In this document: positions 4,532-6,448 of the stretch, in pieces
Numbering within the stretch: position 1 is the stretch's first letter
Layout: each line of letters starts with the position of its first letter
Origin: Hydrogenimonas sp.
GTDB lineage: Bacteria > Campylobacterota > Campylobacteria > Campylobacterales > Hydrogenimonadaceae
DNA length: 6,448 nt
Direction: 5' to 3'
Assembly (NCBI GenBank): GCA_021647345.1
Contig: JAKIUX010000061.1
Coordinates: 1-6,448 of the forward strand
Translations under genes and position numbers: made by a program
Notes under the pieces: model-generated
Seen by the model: only the letters and a program-made list of their open reading frames with translations
Database searches by the model: none
What the model was told of the DNA's origin: nothing

Positions 4532-6316
4532 CTGCCGCTTCTCTATCCACCTGCACAGATGCCAGATAGCATACATATGGTGTTTAAAACGACCCTTTTT
4601 CGACTTCTCTATCAGGAACTCAAGCGCGTCATCTCTAAAAAGAGCCATAGAGCGGTTTATCTCTTTGAGACGCTCCATCTCTCCGCTTCCATGAAGCCAC
4701 TCGATAAAGGGGTACGAGAACCCCTTCTTCTTTCTATTTAAAGTGGTTTCGGGCAGATACCCTTTCGCCGCCTCTTTTAAAAGCCACTTGGGACTCGAAC
4801 CCATTCTCCATAAAGGGTCGCTGCCAAAAACCTCTTCTACAAGCTTTTTGTCCAAAAACGGGCACCTTGCCTCGATACCGTGAGCCATCGTAACTCGATC
4901 AAGCTTCTTCAAGAAAATTTCTGCAAGCTGAACTTTAAGATCTATATAGCTATACCACTGCGGACCTGTAGTGTCGCCGAAACGCTCCGCATACCTTTTT
5001 ATATATAGCAAAGAGGAGTCATCTTTGACATTTTGGCGAAGAAGTCTATTTTGCTGAAGGTCTGTGAAGATCTCCGCACTGCTTCTAAAGAGGATGCTTT
5101 CGTCGAAAATTCGCTTATACCACTCCCACTCCCTGTTTGGCGAGTAATTCGCCCTAAAATAGTTTCTAAGCCAATTTTTGTACTTGAGCTCTTTCGCCCT
5201 CTCTATGTCAACCATCTCATAGTAGGGTCGGTAACCGAAAAATAGCTCGTCGGCTCCGTCTCCGCTAAGAAGCACCTTCACTCCGCTCTCTTTGATCTTT
5301 TTGCTCAAAAACCACAAAGGTATGGCCGCAGGATCGCCAAGAGGTTCGTCAAGATGAGCCAAAAGCTCCTCTGAAGAGTCCATAAAATCATCTATGCCCA
5401 TCTCAAAGTTGCTATGGTCACTGCCTATATGCTCGGCGACTTTTAGTGCAAACTTCCTCTCGTCGTACTTCTCGTACCCTTCATATCCGACCGTAAAGGT
5501 GCAAATCGGTTTGCTACTCACCCTTTGAGCCATGGCGGCAACCAAGGAGCTGTCAAGGCCTCCGCTAAGAAGAGCTCCAACATCGACATCGCTGACGAGC
5601 CTATGCGACACACTCTCCTCAAGAAGCTTGGCAACTCTTTTTGGGGCTATCTTTGCACTCCCCTTTGCGGCTGCCGCTAAATCATTCACCGACTCATCTA
5701 TCTCTGCGTTTTTAAAAACAAGGTGTCCTCCAGGTTCTAGCGATCTTATCTCCGGATATAGAGTCTCCTTTGAAATGAAAGATTGGCAAAACAGATATGA
5801 AGGCACTTGATCTTTGGTCCAGCCGATATCGGGAAAGTAGGCAAGGATTGCCTTAATTTCGGAAGAGAATATAAATACTTCATCTTTTTGCGCATAGTAG
5901 AGAGGTTTTTTGCCGAAAGGATCTCTTAAAAGATGGAGCTCCCCTTTATGGAATATAGCCATCGCATACATTCCTCTTAAGAGTTTCGTAAACTCTACTC
6001 CCCTCTCCAAAAAGGCGCGCAATGCCGCTTCAGTATCGCTCTTCGTAACAGGACCTTTTTTTAACACTTTGCCGATTTCGCGATAGTTGTAGATCTCGCC
6101 GTTGAGCAAAATGACCCCATCTTCGACCCTCATAGGCTGGTTCGCTTCCGGATGCAGATCGATGACGCTTAGACGATGGTGGCCAAAAAAGAGACCCGAC
6201 TCAGCAATATAGCCGCTTGCATCAGGCCCACGATGTTTAATGGCATCCATCATTCTTAAGATATGCTCAGGTTGAACATTTCCTTTATAATCAAGAATAA
6301 TACTGATGCCACACAT
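4520..6316 (-). CDS. asnB: Asparagine synthetase (glutamine-hydrolysing), AsnB type
   Basis: AsnB makes asparagine from aspartate, ATP and glutamine in the cytoplasm. The 598-residue protein has both family domains. The N-terminal class II glutamine amidotransferase starts MCGI with the catalytic Cys2, which fixes the start codon; supporting motifs are KHRGPD (27-32), GHHRLSVIDL (45-54), LLNGEIYNYRE (70-80), SDTEA (93-97) and the RDPFGKKPLYY hinge (131-141). The C-terminal synthetase domain has the ATP pyrophosphatase motif SGGLDSS (251-257), DEPLGDPAA (323-331), SGDGADELFFGY (351-362) and, near the C-terminus, EARCPFLD. Length is between E. coli AsnB (554) and B. subtilis AsnB (632). No Shine-Dalgarno sequence precedes the ATG. 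In Campylobacterota such paralogues often sit near surface-polysaccharide genes and may amidate a sugar or peptide instead; no such neighbours are visible, so the specific substrate is not proven. Confidence 0.93.
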   Translation of the reverse strand: MCGISIILDYKGNVQPEHILRMMDAIKHRGPDASGYIAESGLFFGHHRLSVIDLHPEANQPMRVEDGVILLNGEIYNYREIGKVLKKGPVTKSDTEAALRAFLERGVEFTKLLRGMYAMAIFHKGELHLLRDPFGKKPLYYAQKDEVFIFSSEIKAILAYFPDIGWTKDQVPSYLFCQSFISKETLYPEIRSLEPGGHLVFKNAEIDESVNDLAAAAKGSAKIAPKRVAKLLEESVSHRLVSDVDVGALLSGGLDSSLVAAMAQRVSSKPICTFTVGYEGYEKYDERKFALKVAEHIGSDHSNFEMGIDDFMDSSEELLAHLDEPLGDPAAIPLWFLSKKIKESGVKVLLSGDGADELFFGYRPYYEMVDIERAKELKYKNWLRNYFRANYSPNREWEWYKRIFDESILFRSSAEIFTDLQQNRLLRQNVKDDSSLLYIKRYAERFGDTTGPQWYSYIDLKVQLAEIFLKKLDRVTMAHGIEARCPFLDKKLVEEVFGSDPLWRMGSSPKWLLKEAAKGYLPETTLNRKKKGFSYPFIEWLHGSGEMERLKEINRSMALFRDDALEFLIEKSKKGRFKHHMYAIWHLCRWIEKRQCSF

Positions 6317-6448
6317 GATTCTATAATCTAGGTTAGAATCCTAAAAATAGAATATTGAATTTTGATTAACGAATTAAGGGAGCCAAGTTCAGGAACCATT
6401 AATTGAATTTTTTATAGTACTTACACCATTGTGCTATTTCGCATGCTT
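6317..6448. promoter_or_regulatory. asnB upstream region with inverted repeat
   Basis: The first bases before the asnB ATG hold GATTCTA, a ten-base spacer, and TAGAATC (6317-6340), a 7-bp inverted repeat with half-site centres 17 bp apart. A further ATTCTA-like half-site lies just beyond (about 6347-6352). The arrangement resembles a dimeric repressor site or could mask the start codon in mRNA. A distant -10 candidate for asnB is TATAAA (minus strand 6416-6411). No convincing gene was found up to the right edge. Confidence 0.4.

Noticed and set aside
6378..6448. Possible start of a divergent plus-strand membrane protein running off the right edge (AAGGGAG followed by a hydrophobic frame from 6387)
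   Set aside because: There is no ATG, GTG or TTG at the right distance after AAGGGAG, and only 71 bases are visible; too little to call.
1..6448. A coherent new defence, mobile or secretion system
   Set aside because: No transposase, integrase, nuclease, CRISPR repeat or cluster logic is visible; apart from the chimera these are ordinary housekeeping and regulatory genes.

Overview
The window looks like chromosomal DNA of a Campylobacterota (epsilonproteobacterial) species, probably a marine sulfur- or hydrogen-oxidising type. The main reason is that accC-accB lies divergent from dcd, an arrangement I know from Campylobacter and relatives. The protein sequences of AccB, the AccC N-terminus, Dcd, the cytochrome and the receiver protein also fit. 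The exact genus cannot be decided from sequence reading alone. The left ~1.6 kb does not fit this background.

Layout. (1) 1-2032, minus strand: one uninterrupted reading frame of at least 677 codons that runs off the left edge. It is a three-part chimera. It begins as the first ~150 residues of biotin carboxylase (AccC), switches in frame to the last ~70 residues of serine hydroxymethyltransferase (GlyA), then switches in frame to a nearly complete fold-type III PLP decarboxylase of the diaminopimelate/ornithine decarboxylase kind. The decarboxylase part is richer in G+C than the rest. This is the most notable thing in the window. An assembly or amplification chimera is the simplest explanation, but a real rearrangement is not excluded. 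(2) 2037-2495, minus: accB, the biotin carrier of acetyl-CoA carboxylase, four bases upstream of the chimeric frame. (3) 2496-2597: divergent promoter region. (4) 2598-3161, plus: dcd (dCTP deaminase), overlapping by one base a membrane-anchored c-type cytochrome (3161-3730) that seems built from two half domains. (5) 3669-4040, minus: stand-alone CheY-like receiver protein, convergent with and overlapping the cytochrome 3' end, preceded by a possible 43-residue small protein (4079-4210). (6) 4211-4519: AT-rich non-coding DNA with three short inverted repeats. (7) 4520-6316, minus: asnB-type glutamine-dependent asparagine synthetase, with inverted repeats directly before its start. (8) 6317-6448: non-coding upstream DNA.

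How the genes relate. accB and accC normally act together in the first step of fatty-acid synthesis. Here AccC lacks its whole ATP-grasp and carboxylation centre, so this copy cannot work as biotin carboxylase; a living cell would need an intact copy elsewhere. dcd and the cytochrome appear co-transcribed. The receiver and small ORF may form a short regulatory unit. No phage, CRISPR, insertion sequence, rRNA or tRNA gene was recognised.
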